A DNA stretch of 51,384 nucleotides from CAYHHI01 sp964356335 (lineage in GTDB: Bacteria; Arandabacterota; Arandabacteria; Arandabacterales; Arandabacteraceae): positions 1 to 51,384 of the forward strand of contig CAYHHI010000021.1 of the NCBI GenBank assembly GCA_964356335.1, read 5' to 3'. The translations under genes were made by a program, and so were the position numbers. Positions 1 to 8,355 of this stretch are shown here, in pieces (position 1 is the first letter of the stretch; each line of letters opens with the position of its first letter). The notes below the pieces were generated by a model. It did not search any database, was not told the origin of the DNA, and saw nothing but the letters and a program-made list of their open reading frames with translations.

Positions 1-747
1 CTCAAGCTGCTCGGCACTGAGCTCCGCTCCATGCTGCAGGATCAGCTTCGCACAGACATTCGAGGCTGCTGTAATACGCGGGAGTTGGCCCGCCTCCGGT
101 GACTCGCCGGGATCATGGTGGGACTTGACGCCAGCAACGATCTCTCGCGGCAGATTCCATGCCTCGCAAATCGCAGCCCCGATCTCGCCGTGCGTCAGAC
201 CAACAACCTCACGCTCGGCATCGAGCTCGCCCCTCGGGCGTACTAAGCTTAGAAGAGCGGTGCGATCAGCTGGTTTTAGGGCTCTGTCTATGGCAACCTT
301 GCCGACATCGTGCAGCAGGCCTGAACTGAAGGCAACGCTGTATGTGCGGGTATCCACTCTACGGCTCATGATCTGTGCGGCATATGCAGTACCCACTGAA
401 TGTTCCCAGAGGCAACCGTCCTCTATGCCATAGGAATCGAGGCCTTTCAAAAAGACATGGCCCACTGAAGCCGATATGACGACATTCCTTACGTTTGCGA
501 CGCCAAGCAGAACGATCGCGTCCGTGACACTGTTCACCTGCCTGGGCAGGCCGAAGTATGCCGAGTTTGCCAACCTCAGAACCCTGCTGGCAAGTCCCTG
601 ATCCAATGAAACCACCGTGCCGATCTTGGTCAGTTGAATTCTAGAATCACGGAGCATGTCCATCACCCGCTTCGCCGTCTTAGGAAAGGGTGGGATGTTG
701 GCGGTGAAGCGGCTTAAGTTGGTCTTTACCGCAGTTTTAGAATCCAT
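1..747 (-). CDS. HDOD domain protein, 3' end outside window
   Basis: An HDOD protein, the degenerate HD-type domain found in many signalling and motility regulators. 249 codons are open from an ATG at 747 to the window edge, so the C-terminus is missing. Visible marks are the RVLRLANSAYFGLPRQV segment typical of HDOD, then SGLLHDVGKVAID with the HD pair, then a distal HH in VKSHHDPGES. No signal peptide or membrane segment is seen. It follows the FapA-like gene by 6 bases and is the last visible gene of the flagellar operon, so a role in flagellar regulation is likely. Its output is not readable from sequence. It is one of three HDOD proteins in this window. Confidence 0.85.
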   Translation of the reverse strand, partial: MDSKTAVKTNLSRFTANIPPFPKTAKRVMDMLRDSRIQLTKIGTVVSLDQGLASRVLRLANSAYFGLPRQVNSVTDAIVLLGVANVRNVVISASVGHVFLKGLDSYGIEDGCLWEHSVGTAYAAQIMSRRVDTRTYSVAFSSGLLHDVGKVAIDRALKPADRTALLSLVRPRGELDAEREVVGLTHGEIGAAICEAWNLPREIVAGVKSHHDPGESPEAGQLPRITAASNVCAKLILQHGAELSAEQLE

Positions 748-753
748 GTGCCC

Positions 754-1575
754 TCACTGAGGAGTCCAGTAATCGAGAACAATCCTGTCCTGAAGCAGTC
801 TGAACACCACCGGTCCGGTCTCGAGTTCATTGAATACTCTCGAGAAACAGAGTGAGATCTCCACAGGGGGATGGCAGGTCTCGTGGACCACTATGGTCGC
901 ATCTGTATTCATCCTTGCCGACTTGCGAAGGTCGATGATCTCTTCGCCTACCTCGATCATGTCAGCCTGAATGGCATTGGCTGCCGCTTTGAGGTCTCCC
1001 GCTGCACTGCCTGTCACCTCGCCGGGTCTGTTGGAAAGGTAGATCGAGTCTTTGAGACATCCTATTCTTCTTCGTGCTAATTCCATTGCCTTTCGCTCTA
1101 GACTTTCTATGTTTAGGTTCACGACCGGATCCATGCCTGCCTGCACTCTGGTTGTGACCGGTCTCTTGGCTCCGAGGCTTCCAGTCTCTATCCCCGCATA
1201 TGCCTGAGTCTCGCCTCCGACAATGCGACCGTCCCCGTTGCCGACCCGAACCCACTTGGAGGCGAAGAGCAAACTCGACAGCACCGCGGTCTCAACAATG
1301 ATGTTGCCGCGTGCCTCGACGCGCTGACTTTGAACGAACCCCACCCTGAAGTCGCCCCCGCAGACGACACTCCCGAGCCCTATACCGGCAAAGCCCCCCT
1401 TAACGATGACGTTTCCTGTGGCTTCGATCTGGGCATCCTCAATCGAACCCGACACCCACAAGTTCCCTTCAACAAGGACCGCAGCGCCAGACCTGATGTC
1501 ACCTGTGACCATGACACTCTCCGGGAACCTCAGAGGTTCCGCTTTGCCTCTGATATCGCCGTCTATGGTTTGCAT
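754..1575 (-). CDS. FapA-like (DUF342) flagellar assembly protein, short form
   Basis: 273 residues. The first two thirds form repeated short beta-strand turns of the polymer-forming type (for example VEGNLWVSGSIEDAQI and GNVIVKGGFAGIGLG), as in DUF342/FapA. A helical stretch with a charged segment follows at about residues 155-215. FapA proteins in polarly flagellated gammaproteobacteria affect flagellar assembly and polar placement and are usually much longer. This one starts directly in the beta-solenoid and lacks the N-terminal region. It sits 7 bases after the PilZ-like gene, in the operon that encodes flhF. Family assignment is fairly safe, but the precise role is inferred. Confidence 0.75.
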   Translation of the reverse strand: MQTIDGDIRGKAEPLRFPESVMVTGDIRSGAAVLVEGNLWVSGSIEDAQIEATGNVIVKGGFAGIGLGSVVCGGDFRVGFVQSQRVEARGNIIVETAVLSSLLFASKWVRVGNGDGRIVGGETQAYAGIETGSLGAKRPVTTRVQAGMDPVVNLNIESLERKAMELARRRIGCLKDSIYLSNRPGEVTGSAAGDLKAAANAIQADMIEVGEEIIDLRKSARMNTDATIVVHETCHPPVEISLCFSRVFNELETGPVVFRLLQDRIVLDYWTPQ

Positions 1576-1582
1576 CGCCTGT

Positions 1583-1975
1583 CTATTCCTTTGCTTCCAT
1601 CGCCGCTCTGATCTGCTGGCGGTAGGCGTGCCTCAAGAGTGCCCCGCGTTCCTTCTCGGAAATGCCTATGAAAGTCGTGCGCAGATGTGTAAGACCCGGC
1701 TCTCTCAAGACCTCGACAACCCTGGCGTACAGTCTCATTTCCTCCTGGGTATCAGGCATGAGGAAGGCCACACACGCGAGGTCACCAGTCTCGAATTCCT
1801 CGGTCGTAACGATCCTTGCCCCGCTGCCACCTATCTCGACTACCTGGCCTTCCATCCAAGTCATTTGGGGCATGTATCCATCGCTGGTCAGGCGTATGAT
1901 GCGTACGCAGATGGTGGTGCTCATGCTGAAGAGCTGGTTACTCGCTGACAATCCGCAATCGTCGTTACCGTTCAT
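1583..1975 (-). CDS. PilZ-like protein with degenerate c-di-GMP motif
   Basis: 130 residues from the ATG at 1975, which follows a GAGG at 7-base spacing. A later ATG at 1924 has no ribosome binding site. The segment GQVVEIGGSGARIV matches the beta-turn of PilZ domains, where the usual form is D-x-S-x-G-G. An upstream R-x-x-R (CVRIIRL) may stand for RxxxR. Both c-di-GMP contact motifs are therefore imperfect. PilZ proteins of the YcgR type couple c-di-GMP to flagellar speed. The location right after fliA and its small neighbour supports a flagellar role, but ligand binding is doubtful. Confidence 0.65.
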   Translation of the reverse strand: MNGNDDCGLSASNQLFSMSTTICVRIIRLTSDGYMPQMTWMEGQVVEIGGSGARIVTTEEFETGDLACVAFLMPDTQEEMRLYARVVEVLREPGLTHLRTTFIGISEKERGALLRHAYRQQIRAAMEAKE

Positions 1976-1977
1976 CC

Positions 1978-2190
1978 CTAAGCCTCGAAGTCCACTCGCT
2001 TGCCGAGATCGCTCTCGTGGTCGGCAGGGATCGCACCAGGCTCCTGCTTTGCAGGCCACCCGCGCTTGCCTGACTTCTGTCTCTTGCCGTTGGAATCCCG
2101 GCGATTGGGCTCTTTGTGGATTTTCTCTCCCTCTGCAATTTTGTCAGGCCGCTCGGCCCTATGTGTGCTCTCGATTCCGATCCGCAACAT
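1978..2190 (-). CDS. Small hydrophilic protein downstream of fliA
   Basis: 70 residues from the ATG at 2190, preceded by AGGTGAG at good spacing. An in-frame GTG at 2199 abuts the fliA stop but would leave no room for that site. The product is highly charged with no membrane segment (MLRIGIESTHRAER at the N-terminus, GKRVDFEA at the C-terminus). A small charged gene just after fliA, ending in a GxRVD-type tail, is a layout I associate with several deep-branching flagellar operons. I do not recognise a function. Tight packing between fliA and the PilZ-like gene supports that it is translated. Confidence 0.5.
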   Translation of the reverse strand: MLRIGIESTHRAERPDKIAEGEKIHKEPNRRDSNGKRQKSGKRGWPAKQEPGAIPADHESDLGKRVDFEA

Positions 2191-2199
2191 GGTACTCAC

Positions 2200-2958
2200 C
2201 TACTGGTTGAGGTATAACCTCAGCCTACCCCTCAGCAAGAGAATAGCCCTCGCATGAATCTGTGAGACTCTTGATTCGCTCAAATCCAGCACCACCCCGA
2301 CCTCTTTCATCCGCAGCTCATTATAGTAGTAAAGACTCAAGACGACGCGCTCCATCCGTGGGAGCTCCCTTATGGCGGCGGCGAGAAGTGCTTCGATCTC
2401 TTTTCGTTCCATCTTGCTGTGTGGGTCGGGGTACTGGGCCTGCAGTTCGGGGGTCTCGAGCCGATCTTCATCGCCGTGTTCGAAGAGCGCCTCAAGCGAA
2501 TAGAGGTCCACGCTGGTGGCGGAGGTAAGAAGATCTGATATCTCCCCTTCGCTGAGTGCCGCCTTCTCGGCGATCTCCCCATCTGTGGGATACCTACCGA
2601 GGTTGCGCTCGAGTTCCTCGATCGCTCTTTCAAGCTGCCGCAGCTTCGACCGCTTCGAGTAGGGCAAGGCGTCCTGCTGCCTCAGATCATCCAGGATGGA
2701 GCCACGTATTCTGTGCCTTGCGTAGGTCTCGAACTTGGCCCCCCTCGTGGCATCGAAATCGTCTGCAGCCTTGATCAGCCCTATGGCGCCGGCGCCGATC
2801 ACATCATCAATGTCCACGGTATCCGGAACCCGTGCCGCCACCATCCGAGCGATGCACTTCACAAGCCAGAGATGATCCTTGACCAACTGGTTCCTTCTGG
2901 CCAGCGCTTCGGTCTCGGTCGGTTCCAGGACTAAACTTGGTTTCGGTTCCTGTTCCAT
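2200..2958 (-). CDS. fliA: Flagellar sigma factor sigma-28
   Basis: 252 residues, the usual FliA length. It directs RNA polymerase to late flagellar genes. Region 2 is clear (VDIDDVIGAGAIGLIKAADDFD then FETYARHRIRGSILDDLR), as is region 3 (LGRYPTDGEIAE), and region 4 carries the helix-turn-helix (MKEVGVVLDLSESRVSQIHARA). The ATG at 2958 has GGGAGA upstream. It lies 17 bases after flhF. In many bacteria flhG (a MinD-like ATPase gene) sits between flhF and fliA, and here it does not. No anti-sigma factor FlgM is visible in the window. Confidence 0.96.
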   Translation of the reverse strand: MEQEPKPSLVLEPTETEALARRNQLVKDHLWLVKCIARMVAARVPDTVDIDDVIGAGAIGLIKAADDFDATRGAKFETYARHRIRGSILDDLRQQDALPYSKRSKLRQLERAIEELERNLGRYPTDGEIAEKAALSEGEISDLLTSATSVDLYSLEALFEHGDEDRLETPELQAQYPDPHSKMERKEIEALLAAAIRELPRMERVVLSLYYYNELRMKEVGVVLDLSESRVSQIHARAILLLRGRLRLYLNQ

Positions 2959-2975
2959 CCATTTCTCCCGCTGCC

Positions 2976-4109
2976 CTATGCACTTGCGGCAGTTAGGCCG
3001 TCCATCACCTTATCGAGCAGGATGTCGCAGTCGGCTATGAAGATACCGTCGCCGACCCCACTACCACCTGTGACGTACGAGACACGCAGCGAACTGCCGA
3101 TCGCGGCTGAGACCGCGCCACCGATCCTCGTAGCTTCATCGAGCTTGGTGAGCACCAGGCTCACCTTCGATGTGTCCGGCAGACATGAGGCGATCGCGCA
3201 AATATTGAGGGGATCCATTCCCGAGTCCACCACGAGCCGTATGTTCATACCCTCGGTTTCTCTGGCGGTCTCGACGAAGAACCGCAGTTCTTCCTCACTG
3301 AGCGAGGATATGCCGGGGGTGTCAATTAAGACTGGAGATTTGCTGGGATTCGCCAGTATCTTTCTCATCTTCTCGATCTCGGCTACGTACTTGAATTTGA
3401 TGTGAAGCTTCTTGCACTGCGATTCGAGCCACTTGGCATCGTTGCCGTCATGGCCGAAGTGGATGATTCTGGGCTTTGCACCGTTCGGGAGCAGAATTCC
3501 AGTTGCGAGCTTGAGCAGGGTTGTGGTTTTGCCAGCCCCCGAAGGACCCATGAAAACCGATACATCCTCAACCGGTTGCTCGGGCGTGATCTCTTTCACA
3601 AGACTCCTCACCAGGGCCTCGAGTGATATGTTCCTTGCTGCCGCAAGGAACTCGCCCTTGCTATCGATGAGCCCCAGGTAGAAACCTGCCCCCAGAAGCC
3701 GCTGCTGCAGAATGGGGGCGGACTCCCTGCCCGCTCTCGACGCCAACTCTTCCGTGGCAGTCGCAGCGGACTCTCCCAGACCCGCAAGAACCTCATTCAA
3801 TCTCTGCTGGATTTGCCGCAACTCATCTGCGATGCCGCTGTAAAGGTTTCTCGTCCGCTCGATTTCCCTCGCCGCTATCTCTCGTGAAGTGCCCTTTTCC
3901 ATAGCACCAGAACCCCCGGAGTTAGGTGTGGCTTGACCGGCCTCGGCACTGTCGGGCAGCGCTGCGACAACCTCGACCAAGTTACCATGATGGTCGGGTT
4001 TTGGCCGCCTGGATGTACCGAGGATCAACGCGTCCTTACCCATTTCTCTTCGTACCAAGTTGAAGGCCGCCGCCGTGTTGGCCGCAGCAAACTTTCTAAT
4101 CTTCATCAT
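2976..4109 (-). CDS. flhF: Flagellar SRP-type GTPase FlhF
   Basis: 377 residues. FlhF sets the site and number of flagella. The N-terminal part has the usual MKIRKFAAANTAAAFNLVRREMG start. A variable linker and helical region follow, then an SRP54-like NG domain with the P-loop GPSGAGKTTT at 188-197 and the G4 motif TKLDE. The G3 motif reads DTPG rather than the DTAGR usual in SRP GTPases, so the Arg is lost. The start overlaps the flhA stop by 14 bases (two adjacent ATG codons), which implies coupling. The usual partner flhG is absent downstream. Confidence 0.94.
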   Translation of the reverse strand: MMKIRKFAAANTAAAFNLVRREMGKDALILGTSRRPKPDHHGNLVEVVAALPDSAEAGQATPNSGGSGAMEKGTSREIAAREIERTRNLYSGIADELRQIQQRLNEVLAGLGESAATATEELASRAGRESAPILQQRLLGAGFYLGLIDSKGEFLAAARNISLEALVRSLVKEITPEQPVEDVSVFMGPSGAGKTTTLLKLATGILLPNGAKPRIIHFGHDGNDAKWLESQCKKLHIKFKYVAEIEKMRKILANPSKSPVLIDTPGISSLSEEELRFFVETARETEGMNIRLVVDSGMDPLNICAIASCLPDTSKVSLVLTKLDEATRIGGAVSAAIGSSLRVSYVTGGSGVGDGIFIADCDILLDKVMDGLTAASA

Positions 4110-6171
4110 CGTTTTTCACCATCCCTACTGATCGGACCTCGCAGTCCGTCGAGATTTCGCCGTACGATATGACCATCACCCTGGGAAGACTTCCCTCTAT
4201 CAGACGTTTGAGCCCCAACCGGATGTTGGGAGAGCAAACGATGACCGGCTTGTGATCGTTGGCCAGCATGTTCTTCCGAACTTCGTCCACGGCTTTTATG
4301 ATCCGCTGCGCAAGCGCAGGCTGAATGACGGCGGTGATGCCGCTGCGGGTCATCTGAAGGGATTCCGCTATCTTCTGCTCCAATCTCGGATCCAGGGTCG
4401 AAGCGTAGATCACGCCATCCCTGGCTTCGCAAACGTTGCATATGATCCTCTGCAGCGCGGCTCTCACATATTCGGTCAGGACATCTATGTCTTTGGTGTG
4501 AGGGGCATAGTCGCTTACGGTCTCAAGTATCGTCATGACATCATTCACGGGAACCTGCTCCCTCAGAAGGTTCTGCATGACCCGGTGGAGGGTACCGATC
4601 GTTACTACTTGGGGCATGATCTCCTCGATCACCGCCTTGTGATCCTTCTTGAGGTCCTCCACGATGGTGCTGACGTCCTGTCTCGTCAGAATCTCCGCAG
4701 CATGGGATTTCATGGTCTCGGACAGATGCGTCCCGAGCGCGACCGCGGCTTCCACCACCGTCAGCCCCAACCCTTCCACGGACTCGACCAGTGCCGGCGC
4801 TATCCACTTGGCGGGAAGCCCAAACGCGGGATCAAGGGTCTGGAGACCATCGACGCGATCGAGCGCATCCTTCATGCCGATTGCGAGGTATTCACCTGGA
4901 TAGACTTCACCCTTCGAGACTTTGGCGCCCTTGATCTTGATCTCATACTCGTGCGGCTTGAGCCTGACGTCATCCCTTATCCTGATGGAAGGAACCACGA
5001 TGCCCATCTCAATCGCTATCTGCCGCCTCACGCCCCGCACCCTCTCAAGGAAATCTCCACCCCCGGACGGATCAACCATTGCTATCAGACCGTAACCGAT
5101 CACCAGCTCGATCCTGTCCACCTTGATCAGGTCCTCCAGTGCCTCCTGACGCTTCTCGGGTTCCTCTTGGGTCTCAGACGCTTCGACTGCCGCAGATTTC
5201 CCCTTCGATCTGAAGATGGAGTAGCCTACGCCACCAACCACACACCCAAGGATAAGGAAGGGCAGCGTGGGAAGCCCGGGGACGAAGGCAAGCACCCCGA
5301 GGGTGCCCCCCACAATCGCAAGGGGCTTATGGCCTGCAAAGAGTTGCTTACCTATGTCAACGCCCAGATTGGACTCGGCAGCGGCGCGGCTCACGATGAG
5401 GCCGGCGGAGGTCGCAACGATCAGTGCCGGAACCTGGGTCACCAAACCATCACCGATGGTGAGCATGGTATAGGTTTTGACCGCGTCGCCCATGGGCATG
5501 CCTTTCTGGAGAACACCTATCGCGAACCCGCCGATGATATTGACGATGTTTATGATGATTCCTGCGACTGCATCTCCTCGGACGAACTTGCTAGCGCCGT
5601 CCATGGCCCCATAGAAGTCAGCTTCCCTGGAGATCTCCTCGCGCCTCCGCATCGCTTCCCTGTCATCTATGAGACCGGCATTGAGGTCAGCATCTATGGA
5701 CATTTGTTTGCCGGGCATCGCGTCCAAGGTGAACCGCGCGCTCACCTCAGCGTTCCGCTCCGTACCCTTGACGACCACGACGTACTGGATGACCACTATG
5801 ATCACGAATATCACCAGCCCGACAACGTAGTTGCCCTTGACGACGAAGGAACCGAAGGCGGATATGACTTCGCCCGCGTAGGCATCTCCCAGGATAAGTC
5901 TGGTCGAGGCCACGTTCAGTGACAACCTGAAGAGCGTGGCAATAAGCATTAGGCTCGGAAATACCGACAATTCCAGGGGAGAGATCACGTAGATCGCCGA
6001 CAGCAGAAGCACCAGTGAGAGAGCGATATTGAAGGAAAGCAGGAGGTCCAGTAGGAAGGGGGGCAGGGGAACGATCATCACGCCGACAATCGCTATCATG
6101 CTGACAGCAAACACCACGTCCGTGTTGCGGGCCAGTCCTCCGAATCCTTTTATTACGGCATCATCTGCCAT
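4096..6171 (-). CDS. flhA: Flagellar export gate protein FlhA
   Basis: 691 residues, full length. FlhA forms the nonameric export gate of the flagellar type III secretion system. The N-terminal half has about eight membrane segments and the conserved FHIPEP-type region (RFTLDAMPGKQMSIDADL then EADFYGAMDGASKFVRGDA). The C-terminal cytoplasmic domain starts at about residue 345 and contains PSIRIRDDVRLKPHEYEIKI and the chaperone-docking region. It lies 26 bases after flhB and overlaps flhF. It shows no truncation or missing motif. A long open frame on the opposite strand is only a shadow. Confidence 0.98.
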   Translation of the reverse strand: MADDAVIKGFGGLARNTDVVFAVSMIAIVGVMIVPLPPFLLDLLLSFNIALSLVLLLSAIYVISPLELSVFPSLMLIATLFRLSLNVASTRLILGDAYAGEVISAFGSFVVKGNYVVGLVIFVIIVVIQYVVVVKGTERNAEVSARFTLDAMPGKQMSIDADLNAGLIDDREAMRRREEISREADFYGAMDGASKFVRGDAVAGIIINIVNIIGGFAIGVLQKGMPMGDAVKTYTMLTIGDGLVTQVPALIVATSAGLIVSRAAAESNLGVDIGKQLFAGHKPLAIVGGTLGVLAFVPGLPTLPFLILGCVVGGVGYSIFRSKGKSAAVEASETQEEPEKRQEALEDLIKVDRIELVIGYGLIAMVDPSGGGDFLERVRGVRRQIAIEMGIVVPSIRIRDDVRLKPHEYEIKIKGAKVSKGEVYPGEYLAIGMKDALDRVDGLQTLDPAFGLPAKWIAPALVESVEGLGLTVVEAAVALGTHLSETMKSHAAEILTRQDVSTIVEDLKKDHKAVIEEIMPQVVTIGTLHRVMQNLLREQVPVNDVMTILETVSDYAPHTKDIDVLTEYVRAALQRIICNVCEARDGVIYASTLDPRLEQKIAESLQMTRSGITAVIQPALAQRIIKAVDEVRKNMLANDHKPVIVCSPNIRLGLKRLIEGSLPRVMVISYGEISTDCEVRSVGMVKNDDED

Positions 6172-6197
6172 CGCGTATCTCCTCTATAGGTGCGCAT

Positions 6198-7286
6198 CTA
6201 CTGTCCTCGGTCGGCCTCCATAGAACCCGGGCCTCTGCCCTTGAGCCGGTAGACATAGCTCAGCACTTCTGCGACTGCCTTGTAGAGGCTCGAGGGGATC
6301 TCGGAGCCGACATCGACCAAATCGAAGAGGCTGTGTGCCAGCAACTTGTTCTCGAAGATCGGAACTCCGTTGGCCGCTGCAATCGCCTTTATCTTCTCGG
6401 CGATAAGGCGCTTGCCCTTGGCGAGAACCACAGGGGCCGCCATTGAGACAGGGTCGTACCTTAGCGCGACTGCTAAGTGCATTGGATTGGTGACAACGAC
6501 ATCAGCCTTGGCAACGTCCTGCATCATGCGTAGCCTTGCCAGTGCCCGCTGAGCTGACTTTATTCGCATTTTGATCAGCGGGCTGCCTTCCAGCTCTTTG
6601 TACTCTTCCTTGAGCTCCTGCTTGGTCATCATCAGGCTCTTGATGTACTGCCTGTGCTGGTAGGCGTAGTCCACAATGCCAATAACCAAGAGCACCAGGG
6701 CAGCTCTCAGACTTGTCGAGAATACCTGTTTGGCTACGAAAGAGATGATCTCGCCTGTGCCGCAGTCTCCAAGTGCGAAGTAACCCCGGATGCCCCCCTT
6801 CACCGAGTAGTAGAAGACCATTCCCACCAGCGCCGCCTTGACCATGTTTATTGCTGCAGTGAAGAGCGACTGTGCCGAGAAAAGCCGTTTGAAACCCTGT
6901 ACCGGATTGATCTTTCCCAGGTTGAGGGACAGCGGCTCGGTTGAGACCAGAAAGCCAACCTGCAGGTAATTGCTGACCAACGCGACACCGAGCACGGCGA
7001 CGAAGAAGGGTAGGAGCATCCTGAAGAAGTCGAGCATCACCATGATTGTGATACGCCTGGCGTCGTTTACCGTCTCCAGGTGACCCGCCCCGCCCAGGTA
7101 CTTCGTGGTGAGCTCGGATGATTTCTGAAGCCACCAGGGGAACAGGAGTTGCAAACATGCCAGGCCGCCGATTATGACGCACGCAGCCACCAGCTCGTTG
7201 CTCCTCGCCACCTTACCCTTCTCACGCGCTTTCTCTTTCCTGCGGTGAGTAGGTTGTTCGGTCCTCAGTTCCTGGGACTCCTCCAT
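6198..7286 (-). CDS. flhB: Flagellar export switch protein FlhB, NPMH cleavage site
   Basis: 362 residues. FlhB switches export from rod/hook to filament substrates and is normally self-cleaved at N-P-T-H. The N-terminus has the expected basic start (EKAREKGKVARSNEL), then four membrane segments and the linker LKEEYKELEGSPLIK. At residues 267-270 the site reads NPMH (codons at 6477-6488): Asn and Pro remain but Thr is Met. The following LAVALRYDP is normal. The gene starts 3 bases after fliR and has a normal C-terminal domain. The substitution could slow or alter cleavage. Confidence 0.96.
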   Translation of the reverse strand: MEESQELRTEQPTHRRKEKAREKGKVARSNELVAACVIIGGLACLQLLFPWWLQKSSELTTKYLGGAGHLETVNDARRITIMVMLDFFRMLLPFFVAVLGVALVSNYLQVGFLVSTEPLSLNLGKINPVQGFKRLFSAQSLFTAAINMVKAALVGMVFYYSVKGGIRGYFALGDCGTGEIISFVAKQVFSTSLRAALVLLVIGIVDYAYQHRQYIKSLMMTKQELKEEYKELEGSPLIKMRIKSAQRALARLRMMQDVAKADVVVTNPMHLAVALRYDPVSMAAPVVLAKGKRLIAEKIKAIAAANGVPIFENKLLAHSLFDLVDVGSEIPSSLYKAVAEVLSYVYRLKGRGPGSMEADRGQ

Positions 7287-7289
7287 CTT

Positions 7290-8066
7290 CTATCCTCCAG
7301 CCAGGGCGCCCAGGAGCGACCTTAAATCGCTCGCTGCGGCGTTCATGGCCTTCGCGAGAATGTATGAGAAATACGGGATCGACAAGCCGATCACCCCGAG
7401 GCCGATCGCGATCTTTATGGGGAACCCGACCACGAAGATGTTCATCTGGGGCACGGTCTTGGCAAGCAGGGCGAGCCCCACCTCGGCCATAAACAGGGCG
7501 CTGAGCGCCGGAATCGCTATTCTCACGGCCACCGTGAAGACGCTTGCGCTCGCCGAGATTATGTTTGATACTCCAGCACCCGATAGACCGGCGAGCGATA
7601 TCGGAATCGTCTTGTAGCTCCATGCCAGGCTCGACAGGAGAACGTGGTGGCCATTCATCACTAGAAAGAGAGTGACAGCCAGCGTGCTCTTGAAGGTGCC
7701 CACGACCGAGACTTCGGTGCTGGTCATGGGATCGAAGATCATGGATGTACCTAAACCCATCTGGATGCCCACCAGGTGCCCTGCGAACTCCACACCCTGT
7801 AGGAAGAGCGCGGAGGTGAATCCCATGAGAAGTCCGAGCATCACCTCACGCACGCCCAAGGCAAAGTAGCCGATGCTGCCGAAGGGGGGAAGCGATTCGG
7901 TGGGGCTCACCCCGTGAAGGAGCACGAAGGCGACCAGGACCGCGAACCAGACCTTGACCATGACAGGTATTAACCTGGACCCGAAAACGGGCGCGGTGAA
8001 CATGAACCCGCCGGTTCTCATGAAGCAGACCAGCAGTTTCTCTGGATCTAGGCCGTCAATCAACAT
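7290..8066 (-). CDS. fliR: Flagellar export apparatus protein FliR
   Basis: 258 residues with about six hydrophobic segments, as expected for FliR, which assembles with FliP and FliQ into the export gate core. Recognisable stretches are RTGGFMFTAPVFGSR near the N-terminus and GLGTSMIFDPMTSTE in the middle. The ATG at 8066 follows AAAGGTG. It lies 9 bases after fliQ and 3 bases before flhB, in the standard order fliP-fliQ-fliR-flhB-flhA. Confidence 0.96.
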   Translation of the reverse strand: MLIDGLDPEKLLVCFMRTGGFMFTAPVFGSRLIPVMVKVWFAVLVAFVLLHGVSPTESLPPFGSIGYFALGVREVMLGLLMGFTSALFLQGVEFAGHLVGIQMGLGTSMIFDPMTSTEVSVVGTFKSTLAVTLFLVMNGHHVLLSSLAWSYKTIPISLAGLSGAGVSNIISASASVFTVAVRIAIPALSALFMAEVGLALLAKTVPQMNIFVVGFPIKIAIGLGVIGLSIPYFSYILAKAMNAAASDLRSLLGALAGG

Positions 8067-8075
8067 TTGGCACCT

Positions 8076-8345
8076 TTATCTTCCGGCGCTGACCATCTTC
8101 TCGAAGATCAGCATTGAGAAACCTGTGATTCGGCCCAGGATCCACGGCATGAACAACACCAGAGTCACTGCAACCGCGACGATCTTTGGGATAAAGGTCA
8201 GGGTCATCTCATGGATCTGAGTTACCGCCTGAAGAATACCGATGATCAAGCCGGTAACAAGGGCAGCTACCAGCATCGGGGCCGAAATGGCCAGACACGT
8301 CATGATCGCCTGCTTGGCAACTTCCTGGCACAATTCTTGGGTCAT
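8076..8345 (-). CDS. fliQ: Flagellar export apparatus protein FliQ
   Basis: 89 residues, the typical FliQ length, from the ATG at 8345. A longer in-frame reading to 8408 would run into fliP and add an unrelated leader. Two membrane hairpin segments flank the conserved loop QAVTQIHEMTLTFIPKI. FliQ packs around FliP-FliR in the export gate. It lies 10 bases after fliP and 9 bases before fliR. Confidence 0.95.
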   Translation of the reverse strand: MTQELCQEVAKQAIMTCLAISAPMLVAALVTGLIIGILQAVTQIHEMTLTFIPKIVAVAVTLVLFMPWILGRITGFSMLIFEKMVSAGR

Positions 8346-8355
8346 GCTAAGCCTC

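Noticed and set aside
4252..5922. 556-codon open frame on the plus strand opposite flhA
   Set aside because: Antisense shadow of a GC-rich gene: no ribosome binding site, no family feature, and flhA is certain on the other strand.
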